A DNA stretch of 43,280 nt from Pseudomonas sp. 14P_8.1_Bac3. GTDB taxonomy: Bacteria > Pseudomonadota > Gammaproteobacteria > Pseudomonadales > Pseudomonadaceae. Positions 16,433-23,639 of this stretch are shown here, one piece after another. The notes under the pieces are model-generated. The model did not search any database. It saw only the letters and a list, made by a program, of their open reading frames with translations, and was not told the DNA's origin. Numbering within the stretch: position 1 is the first letter of the stretch; every line of letters begins with the position of its first letter. Location of the stretch: the NCBI RefSeq assembly GCF_025466085.1, contig NZ_JANLOD010000054.1, positions 1 to 43,280 of the forward strand, in the 5' to 3' direction. The position numbers and the translations under genes were made by a program.

Positions 16433-17491
16433 TCAAACGATCTTGCCGATGACTTCAATCCGCGATTGAAGTATCTGCATGACGATGTCCATGAATTTCT
16501 GCAACAGCGCCGCATCCGCCGAGTCTTTTTGTCCGACCTCGTCACTCAAACTTTTCTGGGTGCTCTGGGCACTCTGTTGCAGCACTTCTTTCTCGCGGGC
16601 GGCGTGCTCGGCCATCCGCACCATGCTCGACACCAGCTGGCTCATGCTCATTGACATCGCGCTCAGCGCGCGACCGAACTCGAGTTTTTTCTCGACGCCC
16701 TTGCTGCCCATCTGGCTCAACCAGTCCGAGGTCTGGCCGACGTTCGCGGTCTTGATGATTTGCGCGTCGAACCAGGCCTGTTCCCTCGCCGTCAGGATCG
16801 AGCCCTCGGGTTTGAAGTCGACCACTTTCGTCCGACCGAAATCGTCGAACACGGTGAGTTTGTAGGTGGTCTGCGGATCCCAATCATCGCGGGCGCGAGC
16901 GATTTTCAGATCACGCTCGACAGTGCCGGCCTCCAGGGCATTACGTTTGTGCAGGTTGATATCGGCGTGTTTGAGCCCTTGCCCTTGAAGGGTCTTGACC
17001 ATGGAAAACCCGGCAATGACTCCGGAGACCAGCGCCGCCGTGATGGCGCTGTACATGGCGGCTTTGCCGGACTCGACGATGGCTGCACCTTGGGACTTGG
17101 CGGCGTCGGCCGCCATCACGCCGAAATGCCCGCGCAATTGCGCATTGGCGACCCGTGCGACGTTCAATGCAATGATCGCGGCGACCAGGACGTTCGCGTG
17201 TTTTTCCCAGGCACCGGGATCGAAGATCAGATCATTGCGCACTTCATCGCTGACCATGAGCGTGGCGGCAACGAAGTCTTGCCAGTCGGATTCGCTGGGC
17301 GGGTAGGCGTTGATGTCGCGCCCCAGTTGCGCAGCCGAGGAGCTTGGTGTGCCGGGGTTGTCGAGAACCTGACCCTGGCCGACCCTGTCCTTCAATGCTG
17401 ATTTTTCAGGCGGCTGAAAGGCTTTTTCCGCCACCGTCGTCGATTGTGTGTGGAGGAAAGGACGGAACGCGGAAACACCACTGGTGATCAT
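16433..17491 (-). CDS. sipC: T3SS translocator SipC/IpaC family (SctB)
   Basis: Minor pore-forming translocator inserted in the host membrane with SipB. The 352-residue protein has a polar N-terminus, hydrophobic segments near 100-120 and 145-170 (SAITAALVSGVIAGFSMV), a central polar region, and a C-terminal coiled region rich in Met and Ser (ALSAMSMSMSQLVSSMV) ending in a helical tail. ATG at 17491 has an AAGGA site eight bases upstream. Whether it keeps the actin-modulating activity of Salmonella SipC cannot be judged. Identity rests on order (sipB-sipC-sipD), size and topology. Confidence 0.88.
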   Translation of the reverse strand: MITSGVSAFRPFLHTQSTTVAEKAFQPPEKSALKDRVGQGQVLDNPGTPSSSAAQLGRDINAYPPSESDWQDFVAATLMVSDEVRNDLIFDPGAWEKHANVLVAAIIALNVARVANAQLRGHFGVMAADAAKSQGAAIVESGKAAMYSAITAALVSGVIAGFSMVKTLQGQGLKHADINLHKRNALEAGTVERDLKIARARDDWDPQTTYKLTVFDDFGRTKVVDFKPEGSILTAREQAWFDAQIIKTANVGQTSDWLSQMGSKGVEKKLEFGRALSAMSMSMSQLVSSMVRMAEHAAREKEVLQQSAQSTQKSLSDEVGQKDSADAALLQKFMDIVMQILQSRIEVIGKIV

Positions 17492-17515
17492 GAGAAATTC
17501 CTTTTATGTGTGGAT

Positions 17516-19279
17516 TCAAACGCGCCGGGCTATCTGCACGCGCGCGTTATGGCTGCCTTGCAGATCGGCAAAAACATGTTCGATCTGCCGGGCCCGGTCC
17601 TGCATCGCCTTGCCGTAGTTCTCGACCAGTTGCGTCAGGTAGGCGGTGATTTCTTCGCTGATCGCCATGCGTACCCGCACGTCGGCCAGGGCCTCCGCCG
17701 CCTGGGATTGATGCACCCCGCTGCGGACACCGAGCACACCCTGCGCACCTACGCCGAAGCCTTCAGTCAAGGCCTGAGCCATTTCCAGGCGGGCGGCGAA
17801 GCGGGCGACGGTGACGGAGTCAGCGCCTCGGGTGATGAAGCTGCGCAATTGGCTGAGCATCTGGGTCAGCGTATTGCCGACCGAGGACGCCAGCTGTTTC
17901 ATCGCCTGCACCGCGGCGGGTGCGGCCTGCGCCACCACGGACGCCAGTTTTGACGCCACCGTGCCGATCATCGGCCCGACCACCTGAACGCCCACCACCG
18001 CAGCCAGGGCGATGGCGGCCACGGTGGCGGCGATGCCGGCAATCATGCCGGCGATCTGGCCGATGTCCTTCGCCGTCTCGGCATCGACGCCGAACGCCAT
18101 CAGCGCCTGGGTGTACAGCGCGGCAAACAGCTTGATGGCTTCCTGCATCACGCTCATCAGCGGTTTCATCACCTCGGCCATGAACGACGTGCCCGTGAGT
18201 TCCTTGACCACCTCGTCGGCAATCATCACCGCAGCACCGATCACGCCCACCGCGATGAGCACCGGGTTGGCGGTCAGGACGCCGGCGACCACGGTCGCGA
18301 TGGACACCAGGGCGCCCACGAGCTTGCCGATGCAGCCCATGGTCTTCTGCAGGGCTTCGGCTTTACGCACCTCTTCCAGGTACTTGTCCGACTCGCGCTG
18401 CATTTTTTCCTGGAGTTTGGCTTGCAGCTCCTGGAACAGCTGCTGATTGAGCGCTTCTTCGTTCTGCGCCGTCTCACCCAACAGCTCGATGATCTTCAGG
18501 CGATTCAGCAAGGCCAGCGCGCTGCTGCTCAGGGCCTTTTCATCGGTTTGCCTGATCGGCGGGTGATCGAGCCCGGCCTCGACGACTTTGCCGGTCACCG
18601 CCGCCAGGACTTTCGCGGCGGCGTTGGCGGTCTCGATCAGTTTCAGGTGGGCCTCGGAGGCTTTCTGCAGGGTCTGGGTAACGCCCGTCAGCTCGCCTTT
18701 GAGTTGGTCACGGCGCGCCAACTCGCTCGCGTACTCGGGTGATTCAGGGTCGAGCCTGGCCAGCCGGGCCTCGCTTTCATCCAGCAGCCCCTGGACCTGC
18801 TGCACGCGCTCACGCAGTTTCTCAAGCTGTGCCTGGCTGCCGCCGACGGTGCCCTCCGCCGCTTCGAGCGCCGCCACTGCGGCGGCATACTCCGCCGCGA
18901 GTTTTTCGTAGCCCTGCTGTTTGGCGCCGGCCATGCTCTGCAACATCGCCAGGCGGTTTTTCAGCTTGTTGACATCGACCTCGCCGAGCAGCTCGCTGAT
19001 CATCGCCATCAGCAAAGTGAACAGATCAGCGTCCGATTCTTTTTCGGTAGGTCGCGCCAGTGGCGGATACAGCTGCGGCCGCCCCGCCACTGCATTGGAT
19101 TTGCCGTGCTCACCGTCGTACTTCACCGACATCAGCCCGGCCAGCGCTTCCTGCCCCGCCTTCTGATAGTCCAGGGTTCGCGCCGCCTCGCTGGCGGCTT
19201 TGCCGTAGATCTCAAAGGCCTCGGAACGGCCGAAACCGCCCGTCAACGCCGGGTTCAATGTGCTTTTGATTTCACTCAT
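17516..19279 (-). CDS. sipB: T3SS translocator SipB/IpaB family (SctE)
   Basis: Major translocator forming the pore in the host membrane. The 587-residue product is close to SipB (593). It has a long N-terminal coiled coil (about 120-290, repeated Glu/Ala/Leu heptads). Two large hydrophobic stretches follow, near 320-365 (VGALVSIATVVAGVLTANPV) and 410-450. A C-terminal amphipathic region completes it. ATG at 19279 (MSEIKSTLNPA) has a GGAG site about eight bases upstream inside sicA; the longer reading is rejected. It overlaps sicA by eight bases, so chaperone and substrate are made together. Confidence 0.93.
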   Translation of the reverse strand: MSEIKSTLNPALTGGFGRSEAFEIYGKAASEAARTLDYQKAGQEALAGLMSVKYDGEHGKSNAVAGRPQLYPPLARPTEKESDADLFTLLMAMISELLGEVDVNKLKNRLAMLQSMAGAKQQGYEKLAAEYAAAVAALEAAEGTVGGSQAQLEKLRERVQQVQGLLDESEARLARLDPESPEYASELARRDQLKGELTGVTQTLQKASEAHLKLIETANAAAKVLAAVTGKVVEAGLDHPPIRQTDEKALSSSALALLNRLKIIELLGETAQNEEALNQQLFQELQAKLQEKMQRESDKYLEEVRKAEALQKTMGCIGKLVGALVSIATVVAGVLTANPVLIAVGVIGAAVMIADEVVKELTGTSFMAEVMKPLMSVMQEAIKLFAALYTQALMAFGVDAETAKDIGQIAGMIAGIAATVAAIALAAVVGVQVVGPMIGTVASKLASVVAQAAPAAVQAMKQLASSVGNTLTQMLSQLRSFITRGADSVTVARFAARLEMAQALTEGFGVGAQGVLGVRSGVHQSQAAEALADVRVRMAISEEITAYLTQLVENYGKAMQDRARQIEHVFADLQGSHNARVQIARRV

Positions 19280-19763
19280 GTTCAGTCTCCGAACGGTCCT
19301 TTTCAATCTGCGCCAAGGTGTCCAGGTACACCTCGGCCTGCCTGCGCAGGTCCTCTTCCGTGGCCTGCTCGATCACGTAGTCGAAGCACAATCTGGCCTT
19401 GCCGATCCGCCCCAGCGCGAGCTGGCACTGGCCGGTGTAGAACATCGGCCGGTAGTCGTTCTTGCCCTGGGCGAAGGCGATGGCATACAGGTCGATAGCC
19501 TTCTGATGGTTCTGCTTGAGTTGATGCACCGCAGCCAGTCCCATCCAGTACTGACTGTTGTAAAAATCGTAGATGCACAGGAAGTGAAAGAACTTCTCGG
19601 CATCGTCCAGCCGGCCCTGCTCGTAGAACTGGAACGCGAAGGCATACAGGCCGTCCATGTGCTCATCGCTCAGGCCCTGCACATCCTTCAACGGCGCCCC
19701 CGCGAGGACGGCATCGACGATGCCCAGAGCGACCTGCTCGCCTTGTTGGTTGTCGCGACTCAT
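19272..19763 (-). CDS. sicA: T3SS translocator chaperone and InvF co-activator SicA
   Basis: Class II TPR chaperone that holds SipB and SipC and, in Salmonella, partners InvF to switch on effector genes when freed. The 163-residue product (SicA is 165) has three TPR units with YAFAFQFYEQGRLDDAEKFF, YWMGLAAVHQ and YRPMFYTGQCQLALG. ATG at 19763 follows AGGAG ten bases upstream. A longer in-frame reading runs into the REP pair and is rejected. It starts a new transcript after that REP pair, so it may have its own promoter. Confidence 0.94.
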   Translation of the reverse strand: MSRDNQQGEQVALGIVDAVLAGAPLKDVQGLSDEHMDGLYAFAFQFYEQGRLDDAEKFFHFLCIYDFYNSQYWMGLAAVHQLKQNHQKAIDLYAIAFAQGKNDYRPMFYTGQCQLALGRIGKARLCFDYVIEQATEEDLRRQAEVYLDTLAQIEKDRSETEHE

Positions 19764-19867
19764 CGGCCTCACTCCTGAAAAAACGCCAGCGTTGCTGACG
19801 GCTGCATTGAGCCAAAGCGCGGTCGGGCACGCTGCCAAATTGCGCTCATCCCCGCGATCCCCCGCCC

Positions 19868-19975
19868 CCTGTAGGAGCGAGCTTGCTCGCGATGAACCCG
19901 AGAGCACCGCTGGGGTGTCAGGCATCCAGCGTCATCGTTAACGACCATCGCGAGCAAGCTCGCTCCTACAGGGGG
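19868..19975. repeat. inverted REP pair between spaS and sicA
   Basis: The left arm at 19868-19893 begins CCTGTAGGAGCGAGCTTGCT. The right arm at 19947-19975 is its inverse, ending GCTCGCTCCTACAGGG. It fills most of the 217-base gap between the export-apparatus genes and the translocator genes and ends six bases from the spaS stop codon. It may insulate the two transcripts or stabilise the upstream mRNA. Confidence 0.87.
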
Positions 19976-19980
19976 CGGGG

Positions 19981-21015
19981 TCAGGCCTGCTCGACCTGTT
20001 CCAACCAGATCAACAGGCGCAGCACTTCCTCGATTTCCTGCACCTGCAGGAAGCTATAGCGCTGGTGGGTCTTGAAGATGCGTCGGGCCAACGCGACGTC
20101 GTTGATCACCGGCACCCCGACCTCCCTGGCATAGGCACGCACCGCCAACGCGCGCTGGTTGGTTTCCATCAGCGAGATGAACGGCAGCAGGGTGATTTCC
20201 GGGCGGAAATACACGCCGATGGCGATGTGCACGGGATTGGCGATGATCATCCGCGAGCTGCGCACATCGGACTTCACCTGCTCCGACAGCAACTCCAGGT
20301 GCAGGTCACGCCGACGGCCCTTGATCTCCGGATTACCGTCCTGCTCCTTGTGTTCGCGCTTGACCGAATCCTTGTCCATCATCTGGTCTTTCATGAACAA
20401 CCAGTATTCGCTCAACGCATCGAGCACGACGATCAACAGCACGCAGGCCAGAAACGCCAGCACCAGCACCAGCAGCAAATGGGCCCAGATCGCGAACAGG
20501 TCCGGGGCCTGGGCAAACAACTGGGCAAACAGCAGTTGTCGCTGCGTGACCCAGACCAGCCACAGCGCCAGGGCAAAACTGCCGAGGTACAACAGCGCTT
20601 TGACCGTGTCCTTGACCGTGCGCAGGCTGAACAGTTTTTTGAAGCCATTGATCGGGCTCAATGCGCCGAAATTCAGCTTCAACGCTTCGCTGGCCAGGGC
20701 AAATCCGCTTTGCAATAAAGCCGGTACGGCGCTAGTCAGCACGCACACCAGCAACAGCGGCAGCAGCGCCTTCAGCCCGATGAGCACCAGCATCGCCGAA
20801 TACTTCTGCAGGTCGGCGTCAAAGTCGCTGGCGATGATCCTGCGATAGACTTCCATGACCTCCAGCAGTGAGCTGTTGAACACCATGTAGCTGATGCCGC
20901 ACAGGGTCAGGCAGGTGACCACCAGGTCCTTGGCCTTGAACGTCTGGCCCTTGCGTGAGGCATCGCGCAAACGCTTGGCGGTGGGCTTCTCAGTCTTCGA
21001 AGCGCTGGACGACAT
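19981..21015 (-). CDS. spaS: T3SS substrate-specificity switch protein SpaS (SctU)
   Basis: Inner-membrane export gate component whose cytoplasmic domain autocleaves to switch from needle to translocator secretion. The 344-residue product has an N-terminal basic SKTEKPTAKRLRDASRKGQ region, four membrane helices to about residue 200 and the FlhB-type cytoplasmic domain. The cleavage motif reads N260-P261-V262-H263 instead of NPTH. The rest of that loop and the downstream ETNQRALAVRAYAREVGVPV are conserved. ATG at 21015 (MSSSASKTEK) is inside the end of spaR, overlapping by 26 bases. It is the last gene of the inv-spa string. Confidence 0.95.
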   Translation of the reverse strand: MSSSASKTEKPTAKRLRDASRKGQTFKAKDLVVTCLTLCGISYMVFNSSLLEVMEVYRRIIASDFDADLQKYSAMLVLIGLKALLPLLLVCVLTSAVPALLQSGFALASEALKLNFGALSPINGFKKLFSLRTVKDTVKALLYLGSFALALWLVWVTQRQLLFAQLFAQAPDLFAIWAHLLLVLVLAFLACVLLIVVLDALSEYWLFMKDQMMDKDSVKREHKEQDGNPEIKGRRRDLHLELLSEQVKSDVRSSRMIIANPVHIAIGVYFRPEITLLPFISLMETNQRALAVRAYAREVGVPVINDVALARRIFKTHQRYSFLQVQEIEEVLRLLIWLEQVEQA

Positions 21016-21796
21016 CGCCCTCCCCCCCGCCGCCATCCAGATAGTGCTCAAGCGTCTCGGACCTCGCGCCCATGCGCAGCACTTCATCCGGCAGGTGCAC
21101 GCCGAAATACAGCATCAGCACCACCAGCGCCACCAGGCTCTTGACCGTCAGCGACACCGAGAACGCGTTCATCTGCGGCGCGTAGCGCGAGAGCAGACCC
21201 AGCAGCGCCTCGCTGACCAACAAGGTCGCCACCACCGGCGCGCTGATCACCAGGGTCTTGCTGACCAAGGCATCGAGCAGGCTGAACACCGCCGGCCACT
21301 GCACCTCACATCCGCTGACCGGTGCACAAATGCGATAACTGTGGCCCACGGTTTCAAGCATCAACAACATGCCGCCGCCTTCGAGATACACCGCGGCGGC
21401 GAACAGTTGCAGAAAGTTCGCCAGCTCCGAGGTATCGACGCCGTTGGCCGGGTCCACGGTACTGCTGAGCATCGCTCCGCGCTGGTTGTCGATCAGGTTG
21501 CCCATCGCATGCAGGACCCAGAACGGCCAGCACAACAGGCACCCGAGCAGCACACCAATGCCGGCCTCACGCAGCAACAGTGCAAAAAAAGCCAGCGCGT
21601 CGAGGCGTGGCAATGGCACGCCGACGTAGCTCCAGAACCCCAACGCCACCCACACGATGACCGCCTGACGCGGCGCCCCGGTCAGCACGCTGCTGTTGAG
21701 AAACGGCAGCATGAAAAAAATCGGCGCGAGCCGCGCGAAGCCCAGAAGTACGGCGGCGAACGCGCCGTACAGGTCGAAAAACAACGTCACCGACAT
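20990..21796 (-). CDS. spaR: T3SS export apparatus protein SpaR (SctT)
   Basis: Inner-membrane export gate subunit assembling with SpaP and SpaQ. The 268-residue product has six or more membrane helices and the family signature around FLNSSVLTGAPRQAVI and LIDNQRGAMLSS. ATG at 21796 (MSVTLFFDLYG) is chosen over a 19-residue basic extension that overlaps spaQ. Four bases separate it from spaQ and it overlaps spaS by 26 bases. Length is close to Salmonella SpaR (263). Confidence 0.95.
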   Translation of the reverse strand: MSVTLFFDLYGAFAAVLLGFARLAPIFFMLPFLNSSVLTGAPRQAVIVWVALGFWSYVGVPLPRLDALAFFALLLREAGIGVLLGCLLCWPFWVLHAMGNLIDNQRGAMLSSTVDPANGVDTSELANFLQLFAAAVYLEGGGMLLMLETVGHSYRICAPVSGCEVQWPAVFSLLDALVSKTLVISAPVVATLLVSEALLGLLSRYAPQMNAFSVSLTVKSLVALVVLMLYFGVHLPDEVLRMGARSETLEHYLDGGGGEGDVVQRFED

Positions 21797-21800
21797 CGGT

Positions 21801-22055
21801 CTAACCCAACGCCAGGCGCATGACTTCACGGCTGAAATCGAGCAGGGTTTCACCGTACCAGCCCGAGAGCAGAAACAGGCACGCCGCGACCGCCAGCAAT
21901 TTGAAACCGAAGGGCAGCGTCTGCTCCTGCAACTGGGTCACGGTCTGGATCAACCCGACCACCAGGCCGACCACCGTGGCGACAATGATCGGCCACGCCA
22001 CCATCAGCAAAATCAGGTACAGGGTTTTGTTGCCGGCATAGACCAGGTCGTTCAT
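21801..22055 (-). CDS. spaQ: T3SS export apparatus protein SpaQ (SctS)
   Basis: Small two-helix inner-membrane export gate subunit. The 84-residue product (SpaQ is 86) has helices near 13-37 and 50-68, with VGLIQTVTQLQEQTLPFGFK between them, the conserved family loop. It lies eight bases after spaP and four before spaR. Identification is strong. Confidence 0.97.
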   Translation of the reverse strand: MNDLVYAGNKTLYLILLMVAWPIIVATVVGLVVGLIQTVTQLQEQTLPFGFKLLAVAACLFLLSGWYGETLLDFSREVMRLALG

Positions 22056-22063
22056 GGCCGGCC

Positions 22064-22723
22064 CTACGTCAGCAACGTCAGGTATTGCTTGACCAGCCCG
22101 GTGGACAACAGCGCCCAGCCATCCAGCGCGACGAACAACACCAGCTTGATCGGCACCGAGATGATCACCGGGCTCATCATCATCATGCCCAGCGCCAGCA
22201 GGATGCTGGAGATCACCAGGTCGACGATCACGAACGGCAGGTACAGGTAAAAACCGATCTTGAAAGCGCTTTTGATTTCACTCAGCGCGTAGGCCGGCAA
22301 CAACGCAAACAGCGAGGGTGCGAGGTCTGCATCGACGGGCGCGCGGCTCTCGTCATCGTCCTGAGCCGCTTGCGCACGCTCGAAGAACAGTGCCAGTTCG
22401 GGGTCGGTGTACTTGCGCAGATAGTCCTTGTAGCCGCCCAGGCCGTTCTCGGCGAAATTCACCACCGATTCGATATCGGTGAAGGCCACCGCTTCTTCCT
22501 TGTAGTAGCCGTAGCCCTGCTTCATGACCGGGGTCATGACGAAGATCGCCAGCATCAAGGCAATCGCGTTGAGCGTCATGTTCGACGGCACCTGCTGCAA
22601 ACCCAAGGCGTTACGCACGATCACGAACACAATGGAAAACTTGATGTAGCAGGTGCCGGCCGCCACCAGGAAGGGCAGCAGCGACGCGAAGGCCAGCAGT
22701 GCGATCAGCGAGACGTCATTCAT
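22064..22723 (-). CDS. spaP: T3SS export apparatus protein SpaP (SctR)
   Basis: Core export gate subunit that nucleates assembly of the apparatus. The 219-residue product (SpaP is 224) has four membrane helices and the SctR/FliP signatures CYIKFSIVFVIVRNALGLQQ near the N-terminus and IGFYLYLPFVIVDLVISSIL, with MMMMSP after it. The start is ATG at 22723 (MNDVSLIALL), eight bases inside the end of spaO. The same frame is open further upstream but only by overlap with spaO. Confidence 0.97.
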   Translation of the reverse strand: MNDVSLIALLAFASLLPFLVAAGTCYIKFSIVFVIVRNALGLQQVPSNMTLNAIALMLAIFVMTPVMKQGYGYYKEEAVAFTDIESVVNFAENGLGGYKDYLRKYTDPELALFFERAQAAQDDDESRAPVDADLAPSLFALLPAYALSEIKSAFKIGFYLYLPFVIVDLVISSILLALGMMMMSPVIISVPIKLVLFVALDGWALLSTGLVKQYLTLLT

Positions 22724-23009
22724 TGCGCTGTTCCGCGCAAATGCGCCGGTAAACCTCGAGCACTTCGACGCCCAAGTGATCGTACAGCTGCACCAGTTCG
22801 CCACGGGCGACGGGCTTGCCGTTGGCGCGAATCTCGATGTGCCGCACGGCGTCGGTCGCCAACGGAATGAGCTGGCCTTCGATGATCTGCGACAGTGTGC
22901 CGAGGTCGGTGTCATGGGTGGCAAGCACGAACTCAAGGCGCACTGGCAGCGCGGGCAGCCCGGTGTCCACGTCGGTGGGTTGATCTGGATCGGTAACGGT
23001 CGTTTGCAT
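22716..23009 (-). CDS. probable internal translation product, short SpaO isoform (SctQ-C)
   Basis: In-frame internal start within spaO. ATG at 23009 (Met211, followed by QTTVTDPDQPTD) is preceded by AGAGGGA with a six-base spacer, a better site than expected by chance in coding sequence. The predicted 97-residue product is exactly the C-terminal SPOA domain with a short leader. Several SctQ proteins (SpaO, YscQ, Spa33) make such a fragment, which joins the full-length protein in the sorting platform. The start and site are visible; translation is inferred. Confidence 0.65.
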   Translation of the reverse strand: MQTTVTDPDQPTDVDTGLPALPVRLEFVLATHDTDLGTLSQIIEGQLIPLATDAVRHIEIRANGKPVARGELVQLYDHLGVEVLEVYRRICAEQRNE

Positions 23010-23639
23010 GTGCAGTCCCTCTTCGGTGAACGTGAAAACGCCAATGCGGCGCTCGGCCAACCGACACTCATCCGTGCGATGCAGGATGCGCAGCACGTCG
23101 CCCTTGGCCAGACGCGCGCGGCTTGCGTCAGTCAGGTGGCTGACGCCCAGGATCAGTTCCAGGCGCAGCGGTAAATCCCGCAGCCAACCTGCAGGTTTCA
23201 CGGGGCTGATGACGCTGCGCGGTGGCGGCATTTGCGTCAGCCACACTCGCCCTCGTGCCGTGTCTATCCAGGGCAAGTCGTGGGTCGGCAGATCGGCCGG
23301 GGCGATCCATTCGATGTCGAACAGCTCGCGGTATCGCAACTCGTCCACCTCCGACGGCAAGGGTTGCGGTACGGCCTGAAAGAGCTCGACGATACGGCCG
23401 AGCGGGCATTCGCTTGTCAGCAGCGAACGCAACTGCGGCAGGGCCTGATGCAGCCAGTCATGGGCCAAGATCAGGCCGTGCCAGTCGGCTTCGACGCCAC
23501 GGGCGCAAAACCGTAGATAACCGGGCTGCCGCGCCGGCTTGCCCTGGCCTGCACGGTGGCCGGCGCGCTGCCAGCGCTGGACGGTTTGCGTGCGGGCGTG
23601 TGCCGACGCGTCGACCCGGCGCAACTTCAGCGCGTTCAT
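22716..23639 (-). CDS. spaO: T3SS sorting-platform protein SpaO (SctQ)
   Basis: Cytoplasmic C-ring-like pod protein that sorts substrates. The 307-residue product (SpaO is 303) has a poorly conserved N-terminal half and two SPOA domains, near 145-210 and 230-300; the second contains ANGKPVARGELVQLYDHLGV. An internal ATG at codon 211 (23009) has an AGAGGGA ribosome-binding site six bases upstream, fitting the short SpaO isoform known in Salmonella. ATG at 23639 overlaps the spaN stop as ATGA. Confidence 0.92.
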   Translation of the reverse strand: MNALKLRRVDASAHARTQTVQRWQRAGHRAGQGKPARQPGYLRFCARGVEADWHGLILAHDWLHQALPQLRSLLTSECPLGRIVELFQAVPQPLPSEVDELRYRELFDIEWIAPADLPTHDLPWIDTARGRVWLTQMPPPRSVISPVKPAGWLRDLPLRLELILGVSHLTDASRARLAKGDVLRILHRTDECRLAERRIGVFTFTEEGLHMQTTVTDPDQPTDVDTGLPALPVRLEFVLATHDTDLGTLSQIIEGQLIPLATDAVRHIEIRANGKPVARGELVQLYDHLGVEVLEVYRRICAEQRNE

